From: Scytonema hofmannii PCC 7110
GTDB lineage: Bacteria > Cyanobacteriota > Cyanobacteriia > Cyanobacteriales > Nostocaceae
Direction: 5' to 3'
Length of the DNA stretch: 64,000 nt
NCBI RefSeq assembly: GCF_000346485.2
Contig: NZ_KQ976354.1
Span: 682,001-746,000, forward strand
The position numbers were made by a program, and so were the translations under genes. Within the stretch, counting starts at the first letter, position 1, and each line of letters opens with the position of its first letter. The notes below the pieces were generated by a model. It saw nothing but the letters and a program-made list of their open reading frames with translations. It was not told the DNA's origin and ran no database searches. This document shows, piece by piece, positions 41,417 through 51,800 of the stretch.

Positions 41417-43912
41417 ATGACAACAACGAAAAACTCTTCACCGATTGTTAGCTTAAGTTCTGAGCCAGCTGTTTCCTTTGAATTAAAAGATGTTGTGATT
41501 CCAGCACAGTCAGGTGTCGCCAACGTCAGTGTGAATCTAGACTATAAAGCAGGAATAGACAATTCTCAGTTCCGCAATATCTTACCAGTGGCTGAGTTTG
41601 TCAAAGATAGCTTGACGAATTCTCGCAATCCGAATGATTACTATGAAATCATCAACAGAAATGTCACCACGTCACTGCTGAATAATAGCAGTTTTGATTT
41701 CACATCGGTTTTGGACTCTGCATCAATAAAATTGGATGTAGCACCAAATGCTGGGATTCCTTTCGCATTTAGCAACACTATCGCACTCACTCCTGATGGC
41801 AAAACTGATGCATTAGTTTCCTTTGAATTAAAAGATGTTGTGATTCCAGCACAGTCAGGTGTCGCCAACGTCAGTGTGAATCTAGACTACAAAGCGGGAA
41901 TAGACAATTCTCAGTTCCGCAATATCTTACCAGTGGCTGAGTTTGTCAAAGATAGCCTGACGAATTCTCGCAATCCGAATGATTACTATGAAATCATCAA
42001 CACAAATGTCACCACGTCACTGCTGAATAATAGCAGTTTTGATTTCACATCGGTTTTGGACTCTGCATCAATAAAATTGGATGTAGCACCAAATGCTGGC
42101 ATTCCTTTCGCATTTAGCAACACCATCGCACTCACTCCTGATGGCAAAACTGATGCATTAGTTTCTTTTGAATTAAAAGATGTTGTGATTCCAGCACAGT
42201 CAGGTGTCGCCAACGTCAGTGTGAATCTAGACTACAAAGCGGGAATAGACAATTCTCAGTTCCGCAATATCTTACCAGTGGCTGAGTTTGTCAAAGATAG
42301 CCTGACGAATTCTCGCAATCCGAATGATTACTATGAAATCATCAACACAAATGTCACCACGTCACTGCTGAATAATAGCAGTTTTGATTTCACATCGGTT
42401 TTGGACTCTGCATCAATAAAATTGGATGTAGCACCAAATGCTGGGATTCCTTTCGCATTTAGCAACACTATCGCACTCACTCCTGATGGCAAAACTGATG
42501 CATTAGTTTCCTTTGAATTAAAAGATGTTGTGATTCCAGCACAGTCAGGTGTCGCCAACGTCAGTGTGAATCTAGACTACAAAGCGGGAATAGACAATTC
42601 TCAGTTCCGCAATATCTTACCAGTGGCTGAGTTTGTCAAAGATAGCCTGACGAATTCTCGCAATCCGAATGATTACTATGAAATCATCAACAGAAATGTC
42701 ACCACGTCACTGCTGAATAATAGCAGTTTTGATTTCACATCGGTTTTGGACTCTGCATCAATAAAATTGGATGTAGCACCAAATGCTGGCATTCCTTTCG
42801 CATTTAGCAACACCATCGCACTCACTCCTGATGGCAAAACTGATGCATTAGTTTCTTTTGAATTAAAAGATGTTGTGATTCCAGCACAGTCAGGTGTCGC
42901 CAACGTCAGTGTGAATCTAGACTACAAAGCGGGAGTAGACAATACTCAGTTCCGCAATATCTTACCAGTGGCTGAGTTTGTCAAAGATAGCCTGACGAAT
43001 TCTCGCAATCCGAATGAGTTCTATGAAATCATCAACACAAATGTCACCACGTCACTGCTGAATAATAGCAGTTTTGATTTCACATCGGTTTTGGACTCTG
43101 CATCAATAAAATTGGATGTAGCACCAAATGCTGGGATTCCTTTCGCATTTAGCAACACTATCGCACTCACTCCTGATGGCAAAACTGATGCATTAGTTTC
43201 CTTTGAATTAAAAGATGTTGTGATTCCAGCACAGTCAGGTGTCGCCAACGTCAGTGTGAATCTAGACTACAAAGCGGGAATAGACAATTCTCAGTTCCGC
43301 AATATCTTACCAGTGGCTGAGTTTGTCAAAGATAGCCTGACGAATTCTCGCAATCCGAATGATTACTATGAAATCATCAACAGAAATGTCACCACGTCAC
43401 TGCTGAATAATAGCAGTTTTGATTTCACATCGGTTTTGGACTCTGCATCGATCAAACTGGATGTAGCACCAAATGCTGGCATTCCTTTCGCATTTAGCAA
43501 CACCATCGCACTCACTCCTGATGGCAAAACTGATGCATTAGTTTCTTTTGAATTAAAAGATGTTGTGATTCCAGCACAGTCAAGTGTCGCCAACGTCAGT
43601 GTTAGCTTAGACTACAAAGCGGGAGTAGACAATACTCAGTTCCGCAATATCTTACCAGTGGCTGAGTTTGTCAAAGATAGCCTGACGAATTCTCAAAATC
43701 CGAATGAGTTCTATGAAGTCATTAATAGAAATGTTACTGAGCAGACGTTCTCCGATTTAGGATTGTCCTCTGTTCTAGACTCTTTGAGTATTACATTAGG
43801 TGTGGTACCAAATTCAGGTATTCCTTTCCCCTTTACTAATACAGTGACCATCACCCAAGACGGGATTACTCAATTGCACGGGAATCACGTATTGGAATTG
43901 ATAACAATTTGA
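41417..43912 (+). CDS. Protein of seven tandem 115-residue repeats
   Basis: 831 residues from ATG 41417 (MTTTKNSSPIVSLSSEPA), with AGGAG upstream. Repeats of 345 bp begin at 41471, 41816, 42161, 42506, 42851, 43196 and 43541; the first six are nearly identical and the seventh diverges in its second half. Each unit reads VSFELKDVVIPAQSGVANVS, VNLDYKAG-DN-QFRNILPV, AEFVKDSLTN, then SVLDSASIKLDVAPNAGIPF and ITALTPDGK-like ends. It is predicted mostly beta with one helix. There is no cysteine, signal peptide or membrane segment. Family not recognised; a repeat architecture suggests a structural or binding role. Confidence 0.85.
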   Translation: MTTTKNSSPIVSLSSEPAVSFELKDVVIPAQSGVANVSVNLDYKAGIDNSQFRNILPVAEFVKDSLTNSRNPNDYYEIINRNVTTSLLNNSSFDFTSVLDSASIKLDVAPNAGIPFAFSNTIALTPDGKTDALVSFELKDVVIPAQSGVANVSVNLDYKAGIDNSQFRNILPVAEFVKDSLTNSRNPNDYYEIINTNVTTSLLNNSSFDFTSVLDSASIKLDVAPNAGIPFAFSNTIALTPDGKTDALVSFELKDVVIPAQSGVANVSVNLDYKAGIDNSQFRNILPVAEFVKDSLTNSRNPNDYYEIINTNVTTSLLNNSSFDFTSVLDSASIKLDVAPNAGIPFAFSNTIALTPDGKTDALVSFELKDVVIPAQSGVANVSVNLDYKAGIDNSQFRNILPVAEFVKDSLTNSRNPNDYYEIINRNVTTSLLNNSSFDFTSVLDSASIKLDVAPNAGIPFAFSNTIALTPDGKTDALVSFELKDVVIPAQSGVANVSVNLDYKAGVDNTQFRNILPVAEFVKDSLTNSRNPNEFYEIINTNVTTSLLNNSSFDFTSVLDSASIKLDVAPNAGIPFAFSNTIALTPDGKTDALVSFELKDVVIPAQSGVANVSVNLDYKAGIDNSQFRNILPVAEFVKDSLTNSRNPNDYYEIINRNVTTSLLNNSSFDFTSVLDSASIKLDVAPNAGIPFAFSNTIALTPDGKTDALVSFELKDVVIPAQSSVANVSVSLDYKAGVDNTQFRNILPVAEFVKDSLTNSQNPNEFYEVINRNVTEQTFSDLGLSSVLDSLSITLGVVPNSGIPFPFTNTVTITQDGITQLHGNHVLELITI

Positions 43913-43929
43913 TATTGCTGCTTGCTCTT

Positions 43930-44020
43930 TCTCTTGTGGTGTGGGCTTCTAGCCCACACCAGATAGAGAACGGGCGAGGACGCCCGTCCCACAAGATAGA
44001 TAATTTATTTCTTGGACATC
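43930..44020. repeat. Dispersed palindromic repeat (TTGTGGTGTGGGC type)
   Basis: CTTGTGGTGTGGGCTTCTAG CCCACACC and GGGCGAGGACGCCCGTCCCACAAG form nested hairpins, ending with AGATAGATAATTTATTTCTTGG. The same block recurs at 48675-48770, and parts at 46314-46500 and 56308-56338. Confidence 0.7.
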
Positions 44021-44141
44021 CCAATCCCCAATGCCTGTTCTTGTTCTGTATCCGTTGGTATCCAGTTGCCTTCAGCATCATACCAGCGCAATCACAGGCG
44101 AGGAATCTCCGCAAACTCTCCTTGCCACAAGCCTGTCTATT
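44005..44141 (-). pseudogene. Uma2 C-terminal remnant with a nonsense codon
   Basis: The frame TGLWQGEFAEIPRL, then TGA, then LRWYDAEGNWIPTDTEQEQA LGIG matches the usual C-terminal region of cyanobacterial Uma2 proteins, where Trp normally stands at the TGA. There is no N-terminal part. Confidence 0.6.
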
Positions 44142-44144
44142 ACG

Positions 44145-44939
44145 TCAAACTAAGTTAACTTGTTCTATTTGTGGAAACCAATTTTCTGTATTTTGATTTC
44201 CTATTAAGAAGTCATTAGCCGCAAACCCTGGTGGTGTTTCAAAAGGTCTGTTGGAACCTATAATTTGTCTATTGTCAAGTACAAACTGTTCAATCAAACC
44301 AACATTTTCAACCTGACTGACGATCGAGTCATTAAGTCTTCCATCGCCCTCTGATGGGAGGCTATCCAGACCACCATTAAGCAGCCAATCACTTTTTTGG
44401 GAGTCCATGTCACTACTACTTTCTTGGTTTGGTTCATAGACAAAGTCATCTGATGCTATGTAACCCATAACAGACTGGGTTGTAGGAACGACAGATTTCG
44501 AGGGTGAGTTAGATGCAATCTGTGAAGAGCTTGGTATTCTGCTAATGGGGTTGCGATCGCCACTCCCAAAATTTTGAACCCAGAGATTGTTATCAAAACC
44601 AGTACCAATTTCGGTAAAGTTAGGGTTAAGGATATTTGCTCTGTGTCCACTGCTGTTCATCCAACCTTGAAGAACCTGTTGTGGTGTACGTTGACCTTTC
44701 GCGATGTTCTCACCTACTGTTCGAGCTTCATAGCCTATTGTCTTTAGTCGGTCCCACGGTTTTGAGCCATCTGGTGCTGTGTGGCTAAAGAAATTACCGT
44801 TGAACATATCTTGAGCATATTTGTCTGCAACATAATTTAGCTCGGCATTTGCTTTCAGAGGTTGAAGCCCTTTCTTAGTGCGTTCTAGATTCGTAAGTTC
44901 AATGACCTGCTGTTCAAATGTCAAGTTATTTGATGCCAT
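44145..44939 (-). CDS. CAP (SCP/PR1-like) domain protein
   Basis: 264 residues. Residues about 8-128 are a CAP domain: VIELTNLERTKKGLQPLKAN, the first His in FFSHTAPDGSKPWDR, GENIAKG with the Glu, and WMNSSGHRANILNPNFTEIG with the second His, as in YkwD-type proteins. The C-terminal 130 residues are low-complexity and acidic, without a known domain. No N-terminal signal peptide is visible, so export would need another route, for example a type I system via the C-terminus. The start follows GAGGAAGGATTC. Confidence 0.9.
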   Translation of the reverse strand: MASNNLTFEQQVIELTNLERTKKGLQPLKANAELNYVADKYAQDMFNGNFFSHTAPDGSKPWDRLKTIGYEARTVGENIAKGQRTPQQVLQGWMNSSGHRANILNPNFTEIGTGFDNNLWVQNFGSGDRNPISRIPSSSQIASNSPSKSVVPTTQSVMGYIASDDFVYEPNQESSSDMDSQKSDWLLNGGLDSLPSEGDGRLNDSIVSQVENVGLIEQFVLDNRQIIGSNRPFETPPGFAANDFLIGNQNTENWFPQIEQVNLV

Positions 44940-45359
44940 GAATCCTTCCTCTTAGTTTGTTCGTTTGGATTCAGCAGGAATCAGCTATACACATTCAATT
45001 TGCATGACGAATTTTCGTAAGACGGGCATCTTACCCTTCCACGTTATGCTAATTAGATGTGGAAAAGCTTAACAATTCTGCTGCAACGTTTGGTAGAAGC
45101 AAACCTGTAGAGGCTGGTGAAAAGTGAGTCAATATCTCACTGCAAACATTGGCTGCGGTAAACGACTTTTTTCCCTGTTATCAACTAAAGGAGGTGAAAG
45201 CACTTCACCCCTGAGGTTCACCATAAGCCTTGTTTTTCCCGAAAGACAGTCTAACATAATTTATCAGCAAAAATTTATTTTTTTACAATTTTGCGATCGC
45301 ACAAATAAATCTCTAAGAGCATTCAGCTTGTCGTTGAACTCAAACGATCGCTATTTTTC
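44940..45359. other. Intergenic region without a supported gene
   Basis: AT-rich in its second half, with one HIP1-like site at 45293. No repeat or RNA gene was recognised. Confidence 0.5.
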
Positions 45360-46187
45360 TCAATCGGTGCATTTTTGAAATCGGCTCCATTCATTCCACG
45401 AACCATAGTAGTTCCGCACACGCGGATAGCCCAATAAGTACTTTAAGACAAAGCAAGTGTGTGCCGATCGCCCTCCAACAGCACAATATGCGATCGCTTC
45501 CTTGTCAGCAGTTATGCCTTTACTATTATACAACGCCTGCAATTCCTGGACTGATTTGAAAGTTCCATCTTCCTTTAAGGTAAGTTCATAGGGGATATGT
45601 ATCGCACCAGGAATGTGTCCTGTACGTTCGTCTCCCACGGGAGGTTTAATATTAAACCATTCCCCACTATATTCTTGAGAGGTTCGCACATCAATTAACA
45701 CGCAATCTTTCCGTTCCATGGCTTGTCGTACATTCTCATACATCACCCGCAAATCTGCATCAACGGTTTGCACGGAGTATTGAGTAGGTGCCACTCTTGG
45801 CAGCTCTGTCGTTAGTAAACCTCCTTCTGCTATCCATTTCTGGCGATCGCCGTTCAGGACGCGCACATCTTGATGACCCAATACTTTCAATAACCAGAAG
45901 AGCGCTGCTCCAATCGCAGGGTGTTCTCCATAGACAATGACAGTACTATTGTTAGTTATACCGGAACGCCCAAGTAATTTTTCTATAAAAGCTGGGTCGA
46001 AATTAGCGCGATCGTCAGGAAGCATGAGTTCGGTGAAAACGTTCCAAAATATTGCACTGGGAATGTGTCCGTTATTGTAGGTTTCTGGATTGATACCCCC
46101 TTCAATCAAGCAGACGTTGGGCTTGTCCAATTGCTCAGCCAGCCATTGAGTCTCAACAAGTACTTCAGGATGTGCGTAATTAAACAT
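45360..46187 (-). CDS. Sulfurtransferase with two rhodanese domains
   Basis: 275 residues from ATG 46187 (MFNYAHPEVLVETQWLAEQL), preceded by AAGGAAAAG. The first rhodanese domain (residues about 15-130) has VIVYGEHPAIGAALFWLLK, with Gly-Glu where an active site would be and no Cys, so it is inactive. The second (about 150-270) has DVRTSQEYSGEWF, TGHIPGAIHIPYE, and the active Cys in AYCAVGGRSAH. This is the thiosulfate/3-mercaptopyruvate sulfurtransferase layout, moving sulfane sulfur to cyanide or thiols. It stands alone on its strand. Confidence 0.92.
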   Translation of the reverse strand: MFNYAHPEVLVETQWLAEQLDKPNVCLIEGGINPETYNNGHIPSAIFWNVFTELMLPDDRANFDPAFIEKLLGRSGITNNSTVIVYGEHPAIGAALFWLLKVLGHQDVRVLNGDRQKWIAEGGLLTTELPRVAPTQYSVQTVDADLRVMYENVRQAMERKDCVLIDVRTSQEYSGEWFNIKPPVGDERTGHIPGAIHIPYELTLKEDGTFKSVQELQALYNSKGITADKEAIAYCAVGGRSAHTCFVLKYLLGYPRVRNYYGSWNEWSRFQKCTD

Positions 46188-46313
46188 AAGTCTTTTCCTT
46201 TGCCCGATCGAGATTGCAACAAATCTAGAATTTATACTAGGAATAGTCATAAACTATGCCCAGTCCTCGATCGAGTACACTTTAATTTCAGATTAATAGA
46301 TCTCATGGAGTGG

Positions 46314-46500
46314 GGTGGGCGTCCTCGCCCGCCCTCTGAGAAGTGCATCCTCGCCCGCCCTCTGAGAAGTGCATCCTCGCCCGCCCTCTGAGAAGTGCGT
46401 CCTCGCCCGCCCTCTGAGAAGTGCGTCCTCGCCCGCCCTCTGAGAAGTGCATCCTCGCCCGCCCTCTGAGAAATGTACGGGCGGGGACGCCCGTACCACA
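46314..46500. repeat. 26-bp minisatellite, six units, plus end hairpin
   Basis: CCTCGCCCGCCCTCTGAGAA begins at 46323, 46349, 46375, 46401, 46427 and 46453, an exact 26-bp period with a GCATC/GCGTC variant between units. It ends in a GGGCGGGGACGCCC hairpin near 46479-46495. It lies between two minus-strand genes and has no spacers, so it is not a CRISPR. Confidence 0.9.
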
Positions 46501-46540
46501 AGAACAAAGTGTGGTTTATTTACTTGAAAACTGCTGTAAG

Positions 46541-48583
46541 TTAGGTTCTTGTTTTTACAGCCTTCACCTCAGGTAAATTAATCGCTGGGTTGCGGTGAAA
46601 AAATCCCCTCGGAACTAGCTTAAATCCAACACGATGTGTTGACATTACAGGCCAATCCTCTGGTCTGGGGATATGAGTCACACCCATCGTATACCACAGC
46701 ACGATATCTTCACCCATTAAAGACTCATCATTTGAAATATATTCTGGTAAACCCTTTGCGGTTTGAGTTTGATTGGGATAATCCCCAGCAGCATAAAGTT
46801 CACCAGGCTGATATTTAGTTACCCAAACATGGTGAGTTGCAAAGGCAGCTGTTTTGCGAATTGCTGCTGACTCAACAGGGAACAATACGGTGTTTCCTCC
46901 CGGCATTAACATATATCCAGTTGCAGCTCCCAAAGTATTCTTGCGATCGCTACTGACAATCATCCATTCACGACTGTGTTTCATGTCCAGATCGCGCACA
47001 GCAGTCGTTTCTGTTGTCAGTGGGCTTTCTTCCACCATAAAGGCATTTCCTAAAGGATTATTCAAAAGCGAGGGTAAGGCTTTGACATTCATCTCCATAA
47101 CTTGATTTGCTTGACTATCAACATCCATATCCAAACGAAAGTTGAAGATGTGTTGATGATTTACCCCCAGGATGTTTTTTGCGACCAACTTACCATAAGG
47201 TTCATTTTCAGATTGCTTCTGGGAAGCTGTTGCCTGTGCCAGTATAATACCTGTTAGATCGGTCTCCACCTCCAGAGTGCCATCTTGGTGAAAAATCCAA
47301 CTGATACCATAATCATAGTTTTCGATCGCAGTTGTCGTTGTCACCACTAGCTCTCGCCAGCGACGAACATCATTACGCTTGGTATTATACTCATAGTGTT
47401 TCCAGAGCATACCTTTATCTCGCTCGTAAATACCAATAACCCCTGGCATCACTAATGGTTTTCCTTTGTCGTCAGCCAAGACAGCATCAAGTAGTATACC
47501 GTTTTCTGGAATTTCTTTGCCTAACTCCATTGTGGTTGCTAGCGTGCCAAAGTTATATTCGCCAACATCAAAGGCATTTCTAAACGACCAAGTAGGGTCA
47601 GGATTTCCGTAAGGTACTACCATCTCCGATAGACTAGCCCTGTACAGCACTGGTCGAATATTTTCCCCATCGTTGTAACTGACAAGATACAACACCAAGC
47701 CATCACGGGGATGTATCTGATAGCGAAATTTCCAACCTTGCCAACTCACTTCATTGCCGTTAATACTGAAATCGACACCATCAGGCTGTTGAATTTTCAA
47801 TGTTTTTGGAGATGGCCGTAATTTTCCCAAGGTTTTAGGATCGTAATTCCAGTTTTCCTTGGAGAAAGGAACTACGCCACTGTCAATAAAACTGGTAACT
47901 TTACGGGTATTCAAATCTACAGTTGCTAATACACCTTCAATGGGACTACCCAAATAATTCCAGTTGTTGCCTTTATAGTAAGACAAACCCCGACACAAAC
48001 GATGACCTGTCTTGTGTTCCTCTTGAGAGAGGATTCCAGGTGCCCAGCAGCTAACTATCACTTGCTGAAAATTTGCGATCGAGCGCTTTCGCATAGCTTG
48101 TTGCCAGCGCAAGTCTGATTTTACTATCTTTGCTGCCAACTCATATTCTGAAAAAAACATTGCTGGTTGGACATCAGGTATTTCTTTCCAAGAACTTAAG
48201 GTTTTGGTTTTTAAGTCAACAACTGCTTCGTAAGTTTTGTTTTGCTTTTGCTCGTAGATAACGATAAAAGCTTGTCGCTGGAAGGGACGATTGGGTGTAA
48301 AGTTCAAAACTTCGTTTTTATCTGGTTCTTGCAAAGTTAGAATTGGAAAAGCTGCCCTTTCAGTCAAAGTTTTCTCTTTTCTGATGACCGCAACCGCTGT
48401 TTTAATTTCTAACTCTGTTAACGGTGCAAGAGGGTGATTAATGATCTGCTCTTGAGCAGAGGTGATTCCTATCAATCCTACAGATATAAGAATGACGAGG
48501 ATGATGGAAATAGGTATTGCTAACCACTTGTGCCAATTAAATACACCCAATTCCTTACCTTTTAACACTGTTGAGTCAAACAT
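46541..48583 (-). CDS. Copper-containing amine oxidase
   Basis: 680 residues from ATG 48583; a TTG 15 bases upstream is less likely. Residues 10-45 hold an N-terminal hydrophobic segment (WLAIPISIILVILISVGLIG) then SAQ, a signal or anchor. The catalytic core shows the base-Asp region AFDVGEYNFG, the topaquinone precursor Tyr in IENYDYGISW (N-Y-D), copper-ligand His in VNHQHIFNFRLDMDVD, and the third His near MGVTHIPRPEDWPVM. These enzymes oxidise primary amines to aldehydes, H2O2 and ammonia in the periplasm, supplying nitrogen. Confidence 0.93.
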   Translation of the reverse strand: MFDSTVLKGKELGVFNWHKWLAIPISIILVILISVGLIGITSAQEQIINHPLAPLTELEIKTAVAVIRKEKTLTERAAFPILTLQEPDKNEVLNFTPNRPFQRQAFIVIYEQKQNKTYEAVVDLKTKTLSSWKEIPDVQPAMFFSEYELAAKIVKSDLRWQQAMRKRSIANFQQVIVSCWAPGILSQEEHKTGHRLCRGLSYYKGNNWNYLGSPIEGVLATVDLNTRKVTSFIDSGVVPFSKENWNYDPKTLGKLRPSPKTLKIQQPDGVDFSINGNEVSWQGWKFRYQIHPRDGLVLYLVSYNDGENIRPVLYRASLSEMVVPYGNPDPTWSFRNAFDVGEYNFGTLATTMELGKEIPENGILLDAVLADDKGKPLVMPGVIGIYERDKGMLWKHYEYNTKRNDVRRWRELVVTTTTAIENYDYGISWIFHQDGTLEVETDLTGIILAQATASQKQSENEPYGKLVAKNILGVNHQHIFNFRLDMDVDSQANQVMEMNVKALPSLLNNPLGNAFMVEESPLTTETTAVRDLDMKHSREWMIVSSDRKNTLGAATGYMLMPGGNTVLFPVESAAIRKTAAFATHHVWVTKYQPGELYAAGDYPNQTQTAKGLPEYISNDESLMGEDIVLWYTMGVTHIPRPEDWPVMSTHRVGFKLVPRGFFHRNPAINLPEVKAVKTRT

Positions 48584-48674
48584 AGGGTTTTGTTGCAAAA
48601 AATATTCAGTTTAAATAGGTAAAACTGAGGTTAACCTATGCAGGAATGTCACTGATTTATCTTAGCTCACAGCC

Positions 48675-48770
48675 TAGTTCTTGTGGTGCGGGCGTCCCGC
48701 CTGCCACTCATACAGGACGTCTGGGACAGACATCCCACAAGATAGATAATTTATTTCTTGGAAATCCTTG
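48675..48770. repeat. Dispersed palindromic repeat, second copy
   Basis: TTCTTGTGGTGCGGGCGTCC and CCCACAAGATAGATAATTTA TTTCTTGGA match the block at 43930-44020. It fills much of the gap between the divergent amine oxidase and kinase genes (48584-48896). Confidence 0.7.
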
Positions 48771-48896
48771 AGAGAAAGCTACCTTCTCACCCTGGGAGAA
48801 GAGCTGGGGATGAGGGAAAACAGTTTTTTTCTAAGTGTTAATCTTAACCTATTTCCGGGAATCATAACCATGTAACCAGAAATACTGTGGGTGGCA

Positions 48897-51800
48897 ATGA
48901 CAATGGTAGAACTAGCTGGGTATCAAATTCATGAGATGCTCTACTCAAGTGCGAGAACCTTGGTATACCGAGGAACTAGAGAATTTGACCAAAAATCAGT
49001 CGTTATCAAACTGCAGCGTCAGGAATACCCCCGCTTCAACGAACTGGTCAAATTCCGCAACCAGTACACCATTGCCAAAAACCTCAATCTTCCTGGGATT
49101 ATCCAAACTTACAGATTGGAAAACTATCTCAACGGCTATGCTCTGGTGATGGAATTTGGGGGAATATCTCTTAGTGACTACCTAACTAATCAAGAACAGT
49201 TACGTACATTATCTCTCCAGCAATTTTTCTATATTGCCATTCAAATTGCTTCTATCTTAGATAAGCTGTATCGCAACCGGGTTATTCATAAAGATATTAA
49301 ACCAGCCAATATTCTCATCGACCCCGTAACCGATGAGGTGAAACTGATTGACTTCAGCATAGCTTCTTTACTTCCAAGAGAAACACAAACTCTGACAAGC
49401 GCTGAGGTCTTGGAAGGAACTTTAGCATACCTCTCTCCAGAACAAACAGGGCGGATGAACCGAGGAATTGACTACCGCACTGACTTCTATTCTTTAGGTG
49501 TCACCTTCTTTGAACTGCTCACAGGACAACTCCCCTTCCAATCAGACGATCCCATGGAGTTGGTTCACTCGCATCTTGCCAAACTTCCGCCAAAAGCACA
49601 CAGCCTCAATCTTAACATTCCGCAACAATTATCTGAAATTATCAGTAAACTGATGGCAAAAAATGCGGAAGATCGCTATCAGAGTGCTCTCGGTCTGAAG
49701 TATGATTTGGAAAATTGCTTGCAGCAGTGGGAAACTTCAGAGGTTATTTCAACTTTTGAACTGGGACAACGAGACATTTGCGATCGCTTTCAAATTCCCG
49801 AACGGCTTTACGGTCGTCAAAAGGAGGTCACAACATTACTACAAGCCTTTGAGCGAGTTGCAACAGGCTTAACAGATAATGATGTCTCCCAAGATAATAA
49901 TTCATCAGTTAAACCCGCGAACCGTTCGCCAGCAGAAATGATGTTAGTTGCTGGATTTTCTGGAATTGGAAAAACTGCTGTTATCAACGAAGTTCACAAA
50001 CCTATTGTTCGAGAACGGGGTTACTTTATCAGAGGAAAATTCGATCAATTCTTGCGAAATATACCTTTCTTAGCCTTTGTGCAAGCCTTTCGCGATTTGA
50101 TGGGACAACTGTTATCTGAAAGCGATCCCCAACTTGAGAAATGGAAAACAAAAATTCTCAAAGCTTTAGGAGAGAACTCTCAAGTCATTATTGAAGTTAT
50201 CCCCGAGTTAGAACATATTATTGGCAAACAACCATCCGTCTCCGAACTTTCAGGAAACGCAGCTCAAAACCGATTTAATTTGCTGTTTCAAAAGTTCATC
50301 CAAGTCTTTACCACCAAAGAGCATCCCTTGGTGATTTTTCTGGACGATTTGCAATGGGCTGATTCTGCATCTTTAAACTTAATACAATTGTTAATGAGCG
50401 AAACAGAGACACGTTATTTGTTGCTCATTGGTGCTTATCGAGATAATGAAGTTTCCGCAGCACATCCAGTAACAGTGACATTAGAAGAAATCTGCTCTTC
50501 TGGTGCAATGGTGAATACAATTACCCTAACTCCTCTCAATCCATCGGATTTAAACCATCTCGTTGCTGATACCCTCAATTGTTCCTCACAACGGGCGGAA
50601 CCTTTAACTCAACTCGTTTATCAAAAAACCAAAGGCAATCCTTTCTTTGCCAATCAATTTCTCAGAGCGCTCCATGAAGATGGATATATTAATTTTAATT
50701 TTGATGAAGGTTATTGGCAGTGCGATATAGCTCGAGTCAAAGCAATAGCGCTCACTGATGATGTTGTCGAGTTCATGGCTTTACAATTGCAAAAGTTACC
50801 TGTTGCAACTCAATCCGTTTTGAAATTAGCGGCTTGTATTGGAAACCAATTTGATTTAGAAACTTTGACTATCGTGTATGAAAAGCCGTTAGTAGAGACA
50901 GCGATGGATTTGTGGAAGGCGCTGCAAGAAGGGTTTATCATCCCCAAAAATGAAATTTACAAATTTTTCCACAATGAACCTGCTTACGATCGACTCTTAA
51001 CAACTAACAAGTACGAACAATTAGCTATTAGCAACGAGCAATTAGCAATTCACTATAACTTTCTCCATGACCGAGTACAACAAGCAGCTTACTCTCTCAT
51101 TCCTGAGGATAGCAAACAGGCGACTCACCTCAAAATTGGACAATTGCTGTTAAAAAATACTCCATTAGCGGAACGGGAAGAGAAAATATTTGAAATTGTG
51201 AACCACTTTAACTTGAGTCGCAATTTAATTTCAACGGAACGGGAAAAGCAAAATCTTGCCCAATTAAATTTACAGGCTGGACAGAAAGCCAAGTTATCTA
51301 CAGCTTACCAAGCTGCTAAAAACTATTTCACAATTGGTCTTGAATTACTTTCAGCAACATCTTGGGAAGATGACTATACTTTAACTTACGAACTCTATAA
51401 AGAATGTTCGGAAACAGAGTACCTTTCAGGAAATTTTGAAGAAGCTGAGTTACTTTATGCAGAAGCTTTAAAGCGTACAGTAACAGTTCTCGATAAAGTA
51501 GGAATCTATTATATACAAATGACTCAGTATCAACTTCAGGGTAAGTATGCTGAGGCGATCGCAATCCAGAAAGCAAGTTTGGATTTACTGGGTTTGAGCA
51601 TATCTTTAGAACCAGAGGCTTTACAAGCTGCTTTGAATGCAGAACTTAATGCAGTTAATACCTACCTGAAAGAGCATAAAATCGATGAACTGCTTGATGC
51701 TCCTAAAATGAGCAATCCTAACATCATAGCAATGCTCAGACTGTTACAGGTTATGTTCTATTCGGCTTATCTGATTGGGAACCAAACCTTGGGCAATTTT

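Noticed and set aside
41641-43593. Six minus-strand ORFs of 75 aa at exact 345-bp spacing
   Set aside because: They are antisense frames of the repeats in the 41417-43912 gene; their regular spacing follows from the repeats.
45124-45378. 84-aa plus-strand ORF
   Set aside because: Low-information composition, no start signal, and it runs antisense into the end of the sulfurtransferase gene.
46314-46500. CRISPR-like array
   Set aside because: The 26-bp units are contiguous, with no unique spacers and no cas genes nearby.
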